A program made the translations under genes and the position numbers. A stretch of 64,000 bases of DNA from Planctomycetota bacterium (GTDB taxonomy: Bacteria > Planctomycetota > B15-G4): positions 124,001 through 188,000 of the forward strand of contig JAJDEP010000012.1 in the NCBI GenBank assembly GCA_029259715.1, given 5' to 3'. Below the pieces are notes generated by a model that was given only the letters and a program-made list of their open reading frames with translations, did no database searches and was not told the DNA's origin. Each line of letters opens with the position of its first letter. The stretch's first letter is position 1. Of the stretch, positions 26,439-35,455 are shown in pieces.

Positions 26439-27136
26439 GGTCGCGGCCCTCCGACCTCGCCGTCGAGCAGGAAGCCGAGCGCCGCCCTCAACGCGGCGAA
26501 GGCTTCTGCGAAGCGCCACCCGGACAGGTCCCGGTCACCGCAGCGATTGCCGACGGCGCGCACGATGGTGAGCGGCCCGCCGGCGCGGCGGCAGGCCAGC
26601 GCCACGGCGAAACCCTCCATCTCCTCCACGAGCACGTCGGCGTGCCGCGCGCGGCGCGCCTGCGCTTCGGCGGGGTCGGCGGCCGTGGCGGCGACGGTTC
26701 CGATGACGCCCGTGGTCCAAGCCGTTCCCTCGGGGGCCGCGCTCGCGGGGATGGCGAGCGGCAGCAGGGACGGGGCATCGTCGGGCGGCTCGTGGTCGGG
26801 ACCGGCCAACCCCATCTGCGCCAGGTCGCGGAAGGTCGCGCCGTGCCCCACGCCGCAGGCCTCGTCGCGCACCGCCGTGCCAATCACGAGGCTCTCCAAC
26901 GGCGCCCGCTCCGCATCGCGGGTCCCGGCCAGGCCGGCCAGGACGCATCGGCCATAGGTGCCCGACGCCAGCAGGCGCGCGGTCTCGGCCGCAGCGACCA
27001 CGGGTCCGACGCCGCACCGCGCGATGACCAACTCCGCGGATCCGGGCGGGGCGATGGCTTCGCACTCGGGCCGCGAGGGCACGAGCAGGAGCACCGGCAC
27101 GCGGGGCAGGGCGGGGTCGTCGGGGGGCGTGCTCAT
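26435..27136 (-). CDS. mqnB: Futalosine hydrolase (MqnB)
   Basis: 233 residues. The pattern is that of the nucleoside phosphorylase/hydrolase family: VIARCGVGPVVAAAETARLL, CVLAGLAGTRDAERAPLESLVIGTAVRDEA, and the catalytic region DVLVEEMEGFAVALACRRAG (Glu-Met-Glu contacting ribose) and VGNRCGDRDLSGWR. MqnB releases hypoxanthine from futalosine to give dehypoxanthinylfutalosine. It overlaps mqnD by 4 bp and starts 15 bp after a membrane-associated hypothetical, so the set hypothetical-mqnB-mqnD-dinB looks like one operon. Confidence 0.9.
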   Translation of the reverse strand: MSTPPDDPALPRVPVLLLVPSRPECEAIAPPGSAELVIARCGVGPVVAAAETARLLASGTYGRCVLAGLAGTRDAERAPLESLVIGTAVRDEACGVGHGATFRDLAQMGLAGPDHEPPDDAPSLLPLAIPASAAPEGTAWTTGVIGTVAATAADPAEAQARRARHADVLVEEMEGFAVALACRRAGGPLTIVRAVGNRCGDRDLSGWRFAEAFAALRAALGFLLDGEVGGPRP

Positions 27137-27151
27137 GCCCCCATCAGACGC

Positions 27152-27838
27152 TCAGGCCCCCGGTTCGAGCAAGTCGCGCAAGCCCGGGCGGCGGTCGATG
27201 AGCGCCGCCGGCCGGTCGATGCGCAGGGCCGGGCGCAGTCCCTGCCCGTCCACGGCGTCGGATTGCCAGGGCCCGCCCAGGACCACCAGGCTGCCGCCCC
27301 GGTAGCGCGGCAACGATTCCAGGGCTGCGTACAGCCGGTGCAGGCCCTCGAGGAAGGTCGTCTGCTCCGCGCCGCTCGGCATGAGACCCACGGTGAAGGG
27401 GCGCACATCGCGCTGGGCCCGGATGAAGGCGGCCGCGTCGGCAAAAGTCGGCTCCGCGACCGAGCGCGGCACGGCTCGGGCGCTGTCGAGCACCACCGTC
27501 CAGACCGGATCACCGCGGGCATCGCGCCGCACGGCCTCGGCATCCATGGGGGCCCCGTTGGCAAAGAGGATGGTCCGATCGCCGGCGACCGCCCGCCGGC
27601 CCACCACCCTCGCGCCGAAAGGCTGCAGGGCCCCCGGAGCGCAGGACACGTGCTCGAGGGCCCCGTCGGGCCAGGTGTCGAGCAGGTCCACCAATTGCTC
27701 GGCCCCCAGCCAGGGGGCCTCCACCACCACGATCCCGGGCACCATCGAACCGCCGGAGCGGGCCTCGAGGGAGTGGGTCGTGACCAGCCCGGAGACCAGG
27801 ATCAGGCCCATGCAGATCAGGACGGTGGACAGGCGCAT
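27152..27838 (-). CDS. Hypothetical exported protein upstream of mqnB
   Basis: 228 residues with an N-terminal signal/anchor (STVLICMGLILVSGLVTT, residues 4-21). The rest is about 200 residues of globular text: VVVEAPWLGAEQLVDLLDTWPDG, GDRTILFANGAPMDAEA, SVAEPTFADAAAFIRAQRDVRP and SLVVLGGPWQSDAVDG. The run VVVLDSARAVP and a following TVGLMPSGAEQTTFLEGL faintly recall alkaline-phosphatase/sulfatase-like folds, but catalytic residues are not identifiable. No function is assigned. It is the first gene of the mqnB operon by position. Confidence 0.6.
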   Translation of the reverse strand: MRLSTVLICMGLILVSGLVTTHSLEARSGGSMVPGIVVVEAPWLGAEQLVDLLDTWPDGALEHVSCAPGALQPFGARVVGRRAVAGDRTILFANGAPMDAEAVRRDARGDPVWTVVLDSARAVPRSVAEPTFADAAAFIRAQRDVRPFTVGLMPSGAEQTTFLEGLHRLYAALESLPRYRGGSLVVLGGPWQSDAVDGQGLRPALRIDRPAALIDRRPGLRDLLEPGA

Positions 27839-28187
27839 GGGGCATGGGGAGCCGGGTCGCCCGACGGCCGGGGACCGCAGGTCAGCGCCCCGGGCCTCAA
27901 GCAGCGACCACTTGCTCCGATCTCCTCTCTTGGACTCTCGTTCTCCACGAGAACTCTACTCCGCACCCGACGAAGGGCCAGCGGAGGCCTCTCCGGAGGG
28001 GTTCGAAAGGGAGCGAAGTCGGTCGATGCGACGGCCCGAACCTTGACCAATCGCATACATATTGGTTGATTGGGGGATTCTGCGCAGTACCTGAAAGGGC
28101 CAAACTCCCGATAGGTCCCAGCGCGGAACCCTCCGCCGGTCGCCTCGCGACCATCGCTGATTTTTCTCCCCGCCCCCACTCCTGATC
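27839..28187 (+). promoter_or_regulatory. Leader and promoter region of the EF-G gene
   Basis: This 349-bp gap has no supported gene. It is lower in GC than its surroundings. It contains a GTTCTC/GAGAAC hairpin (27940-27954). A possible promoter, TTGACC (28043-28048) plus TTGATT (28066-28071), has a 17-bp spacer and overlaps an inverted repeat CCAAT-N9-ATTGG (28047-28065). Further on, GGTCGC-CTC-GCGACC (28138-28152) is followed after eight bases by TTTTT. The last hairpin lies 35 bp before the ATG and could act as a leader element. No binding protein is known. Confidence 0.4.
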
Positions 28188-30317
28188 ATGACCACGGCCA
28201 CGATGACTGCCACGACTGCTACCCCGAAGACCAAGAAGCCCGGACGCCTCGCGAGGCTCCGGAACATCGGGATCATTGCCCACATCGACGCCGGCAAGAC
28301 GACGGTGACCGAACGGGTGCTCTTCTACACAGGACGCAGCCACAAGATCGGCGAAGTCCACGAAGGTGAGGCCGTCATGGATCACCTCGTCGAGGAGCGT
28401 GAGCGCGGCATCACGATCACGTCGGCCGCGACCACGGCCGAGTGGCGCGATCACACGATCAACATCATCGACACCCCCGGCCACGTCGACTTCACGGCCG
28501 AGGTGGAGCGCTCCTTGCGCGTGCTCGACGGCGCGGTGGGTGTGTTCGACGGTGTGGCCGGCGTGGAAGCCCAGTCGGAGACGGTCTGGCGCCAGGCGGA
28601 CAAGTACCACGTGCCGCGCATCGGCTTCGTGAACAAGCTCGACCGCACGGGCGCGTCGTACACCTACTGCCTCGAGTCCATGGCGAGCCGCCTCGGCGTG
28701 CACCCCGTGCCGATCCTGCTGCCCATCGGCCTCGAGGCCGATTACGTGGGCAACATCGACCTGATCCGCATGAAGGCCCGCTTCTTCGGCAAGGACGGTG
28801 ACGAGACCGCCTTCGAGGAGCGGGACATCCCCGAGGACAAGCTCGAAGAGGCCAAGGCCGCGCGCCACGAGATGATCGAAGCCGCCTGTATGGTGGACGA
28901 CGCCCTGCTCGAGCGCTTCCTCGAGGACGAGGACCAGATCACCGAGGCCGAGATCGTCGCGGCCCTGCGCCAGGGCACCATCGAGCAGAAGTTGCTCGTC
29001 GTGCTGTGCGGCGCCGCCCTGCGCAACAAGGGCGTCCAGGCGCTGCTCGACGCCATCGTCGACTTGCTGCCCTCCCCGCTCGACCTGCCCCCGGCCCACG
29101 GTCACGACGACCGCGGTGAAGAGGCCACGCGCAAGTGCGACATCGAGGAGCCCTTCAGCGCCCTCGCCTTCAAGACGGTCTACGACCCCAACGGCGACCT
29201 GACCTTCATGCGCGTCTACTCGGGGCGCATCGAGAACGGTGAGATGGTGACCAACACGCGCACCGGCAAGAAGGAGCGCCTCGGCCGCCTGTACCGCATG
29301 CACGCCGCGAGCCGCGAGTCCATCGACGTGCTCGAGGCGGGCGACATCATCGCGGTCATGGGTCTCAAGAACACGAACACCGGCGACACCCTCGCCGACA
29401 GCAACGACCCCATCACCCTCGAGTCGGTGGAGTTCCCCGACACGGTCATCTCCATGTCCATCGAGCCCAAGAGCAAGGGCGACCGGGACAAGCTGAGCCA
29501 CGTGCTGTCCGTGCTCGCCAAGGAGGACCCGACCTTCCAGGCCTGGACCGACGAGGAGACCGAGCAGACCATCATCGCCGGCATGGGCGAGCTGCACCTC
29601 GAGGTGCTGCGCCACCGCATCGTGCGCGACTTCAAGGTCGGCGCCGAGTGCGGCAAGCCCCGCGTGGCCTACCGCCAGACGCTCAGGAAGAACAAGGAGA
29701 TCGAAGGCCGCCATGTGAAGCAGTCCGGCGGTCACGGTCAGTTCGCCGTGGCACGGGTGCGCTTCGAGGCCACCAGCGAGCCGGCCGAGTACGTCTCCGA
29801 GATCAAGGGCGGCTCGGTGCCGCGCGAGTACATCCCCGCCGTCGGCAAGGGCATCATGGCCATCGCCGCCAAGGGCGCCGAGTACCCGTTCCCCTTCGTG
29901 AACTTCAAGGCGACGCTGTACGACGGCAAGAGCCACGACGTCGACTCGAGTGACATGGCCTTCCAGGAGGCGGGCAAGCTCTGCTTCCGCCTGGCCGCGG
30001 CGGGGAACTCCCAGTTCCTCGAGCCGGTCATGAAGATCGAGGTGCTCACCCCCGACGAGCAGCTCGGCGACGTCATCGGCGACCTCAACAGCCGCCGCGC
30101 CCAGATCGGTGAGATCAGCGACCGCCTGCACATCAAGGTGATCACGGGCCGGGTGCCCATCGCCGAGATGTTCAACTACTCGAGCAAGCTGCGCAGCCTC
30201 ACGGCCGGTCGCGGCACCTACTCGATGGAGCCCGATGGTTACGAGCCGGTACCGAAGGCCGTGACCGAGGCGATCATCAAGGAGCTCGAGGAGCTGAAGG
30301 CGGCCAAGAAGGGCTGA
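28188..30317 (+). CDS. fusA: Translation elongation factor G
   Basis: 709 residues, standard length. The GTPase moves tRNAs and mRNA through the ribosome. G-box motifs are present: [10 protein letters not shown] (G1, residues 31-40), DTPGHVDF (G3), NKLDRTGA (G4). Later domains include GMGELHLEV (about 465), [13 protein letters not shown] and the C-terminal domain ending near [14 protein letters not shown]. The text [21 protein letters not shown] and similar blocks resemble the mitochondrial EFG1-like subgroup, so this could be a paralogue beside a str-operon EF-G elsewhere. It stands alone, without ribosomal protein genes. Start 28188 gives a 26-residue extension before the G domain; ATG 28203 is possible. 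Confidence 0.93.
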   Translation: MTTATMTATTATPKTKKPGRLARLRNIGIIAHIDAGKTTVTERVLFYTGRSHKIGEVHEGEAVMDHLVEERERGITITSAATTAEWRDHTINIIDTPGHVDFTAEVERSLRVLDGAVGVFDGVAGVEAQSETVWRQADKYHVPRIGFVNKLDRTGASYTYCLESMASRLGVHPVPILLPIGLEADYVGNIDLIRMKARFFGKDGDETAFEERDIPEDKLEEAKAARHEMIEAACMVDDALLERFLEDEDQITEAEIVAALRQGTIEQKLLVVLCGAALRNKGVQALLDAIVDLLPSPLDLPPAHGHDDRGEEATRKCDIEEPFSALAFKTVYDPNGDLTFMRVYSGRIENGEMVTNTRTGKKERLGRLYRMHAASRESIDVLEAGDIIAVMGLKNTNTGDTLADSNDPITLESVEFPDTVISMSIEPKSKGDRDKLSHVLSVLAKEDPTFQAWTDEETEQTIIAGMGELHLEVLRHRIVRDFKVGAECGKPRVAYRQTLRKNKEIEGRHVKQSGGHGQFAVARVRFEATSEPAEYVSEIKGGSVPREYIPAVGKGIMAIAAKGAEYPFPFVNFKATLYDGKSHDVDSSDMAFQEAGKLCFRLAAAGNSQFLEPVMKIEVLTPDEQLGDVIGDLNSRRAQIGEISDRLHIKVITGRVPIAEMFNYSSKLRSLTAGRGTYSMEPDGYEPVPKAVTEAIIKELEELKAAKKG

Positions 30318-30337
30318 TCACGGGCAATAAGCACCGC

Positions 30338-30355
30338 AGCGCCTAGCGCTTTCTG
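30338..30355. terminator. Weak bidirectional hairpin between convergent genes
   Basis: AGCGC (30338-30342) and GCGCT (30346-30350) pair across a CTA loop that is also the stop of the minus-strand gene. TTTCT follows on the plus strand. It is short, so termination strength is uncertain. Confidence 0.3.
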
Positions 30356-31833
30356 AATCGCCAGCGTAGCGAGACGATCATCAGCGCAAGGAGCGTGATG
30401 CTCACTATCGAGTGAGCCATCGCTATCCACTGCAAGTCGGACAAGTCTGACTGCACCCACTTGGGCGCAAACGACACGTACCTGCGCGTCCAAATGGCAA
30501 ACGGCCTCACGACCTGCTCAACTGTGAAGGGCAGCACACACTCTAAGGCTCTTGGCAAGTCTCTGGACTCAGCGTCAAGTAGTCCGAATTTGCCATGTGT
30601 GTGGAATCGCAGACAGCTCTCCGCGTAGCAACATGCCGCGATTGCGGACGCCACTAAGAGCAAGAGGACAGGCCGCAATACACTTTGCCCATAGTTAGAG
30701 GTCGCGTGGTAGAGCCGCGACAGCGCCTTGATTGCTCGGGGGGTTTCGAATTGGTGGAGTCGCCCAAGCTGCTCTAGCGCGAAGAATTTCGCCTCCTGAT
30801 CACGGTCACGAAGGCGCTCCATCTCTACCTTCAGGATTCTGTAGAAGGCTGCCGCATTTGGAGTCTTCTTGTCCTTGAACCGCGCCGAAAGAAAATTTGC
30901 GCTTGGGTGCAGGCTCGCAAAGGAGAAGTCGGGAGCGACGGAAAAGACCGTTCGTACGAAACTCGTCGCGCCACGAAACTTTCGCCCAACGAACACGGAA
31001 CCCTTCTCAAAGGTGCAACCATCAAAGGCAGCGTTTCGAACGATGTCTATGGGCGGCCCATTGAACGTCTGGGGGTTCGCGGTGAAGTCGAAGTCTCCGC
31101 GAATACGTGCGCCTGAGAGACTCAGGCCTTCGTTGCAAGAGGCTCCAGTGAGCAGCAAGTCACCCGACACCTCTACTCCGGACAAGTCTAGGAATGCATG
31201 AAGCTTCGCGTCTTTCAGCGAAAGCGTTACGGCATTCGCTGATTGACGGTCCTTCTTGCTTCGGTAGTTAACGCCAAATTGAGTGAATCCAAAGCTCACG
31301 CGCTCCCTCATGTCGCAGTTGTCGAAGACTGCCGCCTCCCGAAAAGTCGCACCCCGAAAGTCGCAACTCTTGTGAATCTGAGAGCCTCTGAGGCTCAATT
31401 CGCCCGAAAAAGTGGCTCGCCGTGCGCTGACTCCCCCAGTTAGTTGGACCCCAGAGACACGGAGAATTCCTGCGACAACTGCCCCATCGAGAAGAAGTCT
31501 GGGCATCGAACTCGGAAACGTAGTTTGAACGTTGCCCTTGTGCTGAATGAGAACATCGCCCGGAATCTGAGCACCTCGCAAGTCGGCAGGCTTACCGTCG
31601 ACCTTGGCATTCCTGCAGATGCTTGCGAGGACATCTCGAAACTCATTGAGTTCGCCCTCTCGCCAATCATTCTTCGCCGACATTGGCAGATGGAGCAGGC
31701 ACCAGGATTGTCCAGCAAACTCGACAGTTGGGACAATGGAGGCGTTGTGACTGCAGTCGCACTCGTCATCATTGTCTTCTCTAAACTCGGCGACTTCTTC
31801 GTCGGGAAGCCATCGATACTGGCAATTGACCAC
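30343..31833 (-). CDS. Pentapeptide-repeat membrane protein, lower-GC insert
   Basis: 496 residues from a GTG at 31833, with a GAGGGGG ribosome-binding site just upstream. The N-terminal 50 residues hold a Cys/His cluster (DDECDCSHN, WCLLHLP) of zinc-binding type. Residues about 85-310 carry pentapeptide-repeat text (LRGSQIHKSCDFRGATFREAAVFDNCDM), giving a right-handed quadrilateral beta-helix. A helical segment (FYRILKVEMERLRDRDQEAKFFALEQLGRL) follows, then C-terminal membrane helices (LRPVLLLLVASAIAACCYA; AHSIVSITLLALMIVSLRW). GC is near 50%, against about 70% in flanking genes, and codon use is relaxed, so recent transfer is likely. Function is unknown. Related proteins occur as solitary cargo or effector-like genes. 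Confidence 0.75.
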   Translation of the reverse strand: MVNCQYRWLPDEEVAEFREDNDDECDCSHNASIVPTVEFAGQSWCLLHLPMSAKNDWREGELNEFRDVLASICRNAKVDGKPADLRGAQIPGDVLIQHKGNVQTTFPSSMPRLLLDGAVVAGILRVSGVQLTGGVSARRATFSGELSLRGSQIHKSCDFRGATFREAAVFDNCDMRERVSFGFTQFGVNYRSKKDRQSANAVTLSLKDAKLHAFLDLSGVEVSGDLLLTGASCNEGLSLSGARIRGDFDFTANPQTFNGPPIDIVRNAAFDGCTFEKGSVFVGRKFRGATSFVRTVFSVAPDFSFASLHPSANFLSARFKDKKTPNAAAFYRILKVEMERLRDRDQEAKFFALEQLGRLHQFETPRAIKALSRLYHATSNYGQSVLRPVLLLLVASAIAACCYAESCLRFHTHGKFGLLDAESRDLPRALECVLPFTVEQVVRPFAIWTRRYVSFAPKWVQSDLSDLQWIAMAHSIVSITLLALMIVSLRWRFRKR

Positions 31834-31921
31834 TACGCCCCCTCACCAATTCACCCTAGTGGCTGTGCTTCCGAACCGCTCAGCGTTGATTTAATCTCAA
31901 TAGGACTTCGTGAATAGCGCC

Positions 31922-33706
31922 CTAATCGTCGCGGCGAGCGCCGGCCGGTGTGTCGGCGGCACCGCTCGCGGTCTCGAGGGGCAGCAGCACGACCTGGCCG
32001 CCCACGATGACGCTGCGGGCGTGCAAGTCGACGCCCAGCAACCACGGGGCCCGATTCAGCACGGGGTCGAGGACCAGCGAGTCGTCCCCCGCGGGTTCCA
32101 TGGGCGCCGCCTGCCGCTTCGCATAGGACGACCAGGAGGTCGTGCCGCCTGGTGAGGTCGGCGGACCACCCGGTCCCAGCTCGAGATCGTCGAGGTCTCG
32201 TCCGGCCGCCGTCGGATCGGCCGCTGTTGCCGGTGCCGGTGTCGGCGGCGCGGGCGGCGGCGCCTCGTTCATGCCGAACAGGTTCGCGAAGAAACCGCCA
32301 CCCGACGCGGGCTGGCCCGTCTCTACCGGCTCGGGCATGCCCGTCTCGGGCAGCTCCTCGTCATCACTGGTGAAGGCGGCCACGATGGCGCCGAGACCGG
32401 CGCCGTCCCGAGCGAAGTTGGCCAGCCGACTGCCCACCGCGTCGAGGGTGTCGCCGTCGGTGGCCTTGGCCAGCTCGTCCCTCACCATCGTGACGAGCTC
32501 GTCGTCGGTGAGCTCGCCGGCCTTCTGCACGATGCCGTCGTAGGTCGACTCGAGCAGGCCGATGGTCTCCTGCTTCTCCTCCATGAGTTGCAGGGCCTGA
32601 TCGCTGTCGCCCTCGGCGAGGGCCTCGCGGATGCGCTTGTCGAACTCGTCGGTCTTCGTTTCGACGACGTTCTCCTTGACCACCCGCGCCACGTCCTCGC
32701 GATGCTTGACCTCTTCCTGCTCCTTCTCGCGATCGCGGTAGACCCACACCACCACCGCCAGGGCCACCAAGGCCACCAGGCTCGCAGCGATGCGCCAGCG
32801 GTGACGGCGCACGCGGCGCATGGCCCGGCGCACGGAGCTGATCGGCTGAGCGGCGATGGGCTCGCCTTCGAGGAAGGCCTGGAGGTCGGCGCCCATGGCC
32901 CCGGCATCGGCGTAGCGCCGCTCGGGATCCTTCTCCATCGCCTTGAGGCAGATGGTCTCGAGCTCTTCCGGCACGCGGGGCTGCAGCCGCGACGGGCGCG
33001 CCGGCTCCTCGGACAGGATCTTGCGCACGATCTCGTGGGCGCTCGTGCCCGAGAAGGGCTGCGTCAGCGTCAGGCTCTCGTAGAGCGCCACGCCCAGCGA
33101 GTAGACGTCCGAGAGCGGGCTCACTTCGCCGAAGCGCGAGTCGGCCTGCTCGGGCGAGAGGTAGTAGGGCGAGCCGGCCAGGTCGCCGGTGCGCGAGAGC
33201 TCGAGGCCGTCCTCCACCTTGGCCAGGCCGAAGTCGCCGAGGAAGGGCTCCTCGGTGTGGTCGAGCAGGATGTTCGACGGCTTCACGTCGCGGTGGACGA
33301 TGCCCCGATCGTGGCTGTGGTGCAGGGCCCGGGCGACCTTCGCGCAGACGTCCGCCACACGCCTGAAGTACCCCGTGGGAACCGTGGTGCCCTCGCGCAG
33401 GCCGGCCAGTTCGTCGGCCAGGGTGCGGCCGTGGCCGATGAGCTGCTGGGCGATGTAGAAGTCGTCGTCGTCCTCTCCCCACGCATACACCGAGACGATG
33501 TTGCTGTGATCGAGCTTGGCCGCGGCTCGGGCCTCGCGCTCGAAGCGCGTGATCTGATCCTGGGTGTGGATCAGGTTGCGATACAGCACCTTGAGGGCGA
33601 CCGGCCGATCGAGGCTGGTCTGGCGAGCGAGATACACGACGCCGAAGCCGCCGCGCCCGATCTCCTCCTCGATCTCGTATTCGCCCAGCCGTTGGGGCCC
33701 GGCCAT
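31922..33706 (-). CDS. Membrane-anchored Hanks-type Ser/Thr protein kinase
   Basis: 594 residues. The kinase domain (about 9-280) is complete: Gly loop GRGGFGVVYLA (17-27), K39 in VALKVL, E58, HRDVKPSN (138-145), DFG (158-160) and SPEQ (184-187). A single TM helix at about 306-323 (AASLVALVALAVVVWVYR) separates it from an acidic, helical and Pro/Ala-rich extracytoplasmic region without PASTA repeats. Such kinases phosphorylate regulators in response to envelope signals. The gene lies 89 bp downstream of rho on the same strand. No partner phosphatase is adjacent. Confidence 0.9.
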   Translation of the reverse strand: MAGPQRLGEYEIEEEIGRGGFGVVYLARQTSLDRPVALKVLYRNLIHTQDQITRFEREARAAAKLDHSNIVSVYAWGEDDDDFYIAQQLIGHGRTLADELAGLREGTTVPTGYFRRVADVCAKVARALHHSHDRGIVHRDVKPSNILLDHTEEPFLGDFGLAKVEDGLELSRTGDLAGSPYYLSPEQADSRFGEVSPLSDVYSLGVALYESLTLTQPFSGTSAHEIVRKILSEEPARPSRLQPRVPEELETICLKAMEKDPERRYADAGAMGADLQAFLEGEPIAAQPISSVRRAMRRVRRHRWRIAASLVALVALAVVVWVYRDREKEQEEVKHREDVARVVKENVVETKTDEFDKRIREALAEGDSDQALQLMEEKQETIGLLESTYDGIVQKAGELTDDELVTMVRDELAKATDGDTLDAVGSRLANFARDGAGLGAIVAAFTSDDEELPETGMPEPVETGQPASGGGFFANLFGMNEAPPPAPPTPAPATAADPTAAGRDLDDLELGPGGPPTSPGGTTSWSSYAKRQAAPMEPAGDDSLVLDPVLNRAPWLLGVDLHARSVIVGGQVVLLPLETASGAADTPAGARRDD

Positions 33707-33795
33707 GGCCGCCCCCTCTCCTCGTAGTGCCTTGCGGTTGACGGCGACGCGGTCGCCCGCGAGCCCCCCGTGCGTGTGCCCGGGAGATCCCTAGC

Positions 33796-35106
33796 CTAGC
33801 TGCGACCCCTGTCGAACGAGGCCAGGAACTTGGTGTTGGTGGCCGTCTCGCGGATCTTGGCCATCAGCAACTGCATGGCCTCGACGGGATGCATCTGCGA
33901 CATGACCCGCCGCAGCAGGACCACCTTGCGGTAGACGTCCGGCTTGAGCAGCAGCTCCTCCTTGCGGGTGCCGGACTTGTTGATGTCCACGGCGGGCCAG
34001 ATGCGACGCTCGGCCAACTCCCGCGAGAGCACCAACTCCATGTTGCCGGTGCCCTTGAACTCCTCGAAGATCACCTCGTCCATACGGCTGCCGGTCTCGA
34101 TCAGCGCCGTGGCCAGGATGGTCAGCGAGCCGCCGTTCTCGACGTTGCGCGCCGCGCCGAAGAAAGCCTTGGGCTTCTCCAGCGTGCGGCTGTCGACGCC
34201 GCCCGACAGGGTGCGGCCCGAGTTGCGCACGGTCACGTTGTAGGCGCGGCCGAGGCGGGTCAGGCTGTCCATGACGATGACCACGTCCCGGCCCAGCTCG
34301 ACGAGCCGCTTGGCCCGCTCGATGGTGAGCTCGGTGACCCGGGTGTGCCGGTCGGCGGGCTCGTCGTTGGTGGAGGCGATCACCTCGCCGTCGACGTTGC
34401 GCCGGAAGTGGGTGGCCTCCTCAGGGCGCTCGTCCACCAGCAGCACCATCAGGTGCACCTCGGGATAGGTCGAGGCGATCCGATTGGCGACCTGTTGCAG
34501 CAGGATCGTCTTGCCCGACCGGGGGGGCGCGGTGATCAGGCCGCGCTGGCCCTTGCCGAGCGGCGTGATCAGGTCGAGCACGCGCATGTTGTAGGGGGCG
34601 CCGTTGTCGCCCTCCTCTTCTTCGCCGCCCTCGAGGACAAAGGCCTCCTCGGGATCGATGGAGGTGAGCTGCTTGAACAGCGGCATGGTGGCCGCCTCTT
34701 CGGGCGGCAGGCCGTTGACCGCGTCGATGGAGACCACCGTGAGGCGCCCCTTGATCCGCTCGACCCAGCCATCGATGGTGCTGCCGGGCCGCAGATCATG
34801 GGCTCGCACGAGGGCCACCGGGATGAACGGGTCGGTCTCCTCGGGGACAAAGGAGGTCTCGACGGTGCGGACCCAGCCTTGACCATCATTGAGCAGCTCG
34901 AGCACGCCGTTCACGGCCGTGCGGGGCTGCGGTCCGAAGGGGACGTCGTCCTGGCGCTGTTGCCAATTCTGACCTCCGCCTCCGCCTCCGCCTCCGCCAC
35001 CGCCACCGCCACCGCCGCCTCCACCACCACCGCTGCCGCCCCGCTTGCCGCGTCCTCGACGCCGACGTCCGCGGCGATTGCGGGACTTGGTCTGTTCGGG
35101 AACCAT
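33796..35106 (-). CDS. rho: Transcription termination factor Rho
   Basis: 436 residues from the ATG at 35106. The frame stays open upstream to 35460 but lacks Rho homology and crosses the promoter. The N-terminus is basic ([16 protein letters not shown]) followed by a run of 20 glycines, then the RNA-binding and ATPase domains: the oligonucleotide-binding part near [29 protein letters not shown], Walker [25 protein letters not shown] (P-loop partner), [14 protein letters not shown] (Walker B) and [24 protein letters not shown] near the C-terminus. Hexameric Rho is a helicase that ends transcription of untranslated RNA. The usual N-terminal helix bundle is missing or replaced by the basic-Gly region. 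Confidence 0.93.
   Translation of the reverse strand: MVPEQTKSRNRRGRRRRGRGKRGGSGGGGGGGGGGGGGGGGGGGGQNWQQRQDDVPFGPQPRTAVNGVLELLNDGQGWVRTVETSFVPEETDPFIPVALVRAHDLRPGSTIDGWVERIKGRLTVVSIDAVNGLPPEEAATMPLFKQLTSIDPEEAFVLEGGEEEEGDNGAPYNMRVLDLITPLGKGQRGLITAPPRSGKTILLQQVANRIASTYPEVHLMVLLVDERPEEATHFRRNVDGEVIASTNDEPADRHTRVTELTIERAKRLVELGRDVVIVMDSLTRLGRAYNVTVRNSGRTLSGGVDSRTLEKPKAFFGAARNVENGGSLTILATALIETGSRMDEVIFEEFKGTGNMELVLSRELAERRIWPAVDINKSGTRKEELLLKPDVYRKVVLLRRVMSQMHPVEAMQLLMAKIRETATNTKFLASFDRGRS
34972..35031 (-). repeat. GGN-codon run coding 20 glycines in Rho
   Basis: Twenty consecutive Gly codons (mixed GGT, GGA, GGC) lie between the basic N-terminus and the RNA-binding domain. Mixed codon use means it is not a pure DNA microsatellite, although a six-base motif recurs. 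Confidence 0.9.
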
Positions 35107-35455
35107 CTGTTTCTCCGAGATCCGGGTGTACCGAGCGCGACGGACCGGGCCATCTTCCAGTCGGTGCCACGCGAAAACTGCATCCCTCGGGCCGTTTCTC
35201 GACCAAGAGTGCGACTGCCGGGTTGCCGTCACCAGCCGTTCGTGGACCCTCGGCCCCGAGAGGGAATCGGCGTCCACTGTGGACGGTCGGGCCGAAGACG
35301 CGCGAAGAGCGGCGTCACGACGATCAGCGGGCCCCTCGACACACGCTGGTTGCCCCGTCCTGCTTGGGATGGCGGGAAGCGGGGGCGGCCAGGGGTCTTG
35401 TCCCGATGACCTCTTTCCGATCGGAATTATGACGCGGTGACCGGAGCCTTGCCAA
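35107..35455 (-). promoter_or_regulatory. rho promoter, operator-like palindrome and long leader
   Basis: On the minus strand TTGGCA (35450-35455) and CATAAT (35426-35431), 18 bp apart, make a near-consensus promoter. The perfect palindrome TTCCGATCGGAA (35415-35426) sits where transcription would start. The implied leader to the Rho ATG is about 310 nt, consistent with leader-based autoregulation as known for rho in enterobacteria. The promoter overlaps the presumed GTG start of the plus-strand TPR gene at 35437. I see no other coding sequence in the leader. Confidence 0.5.
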
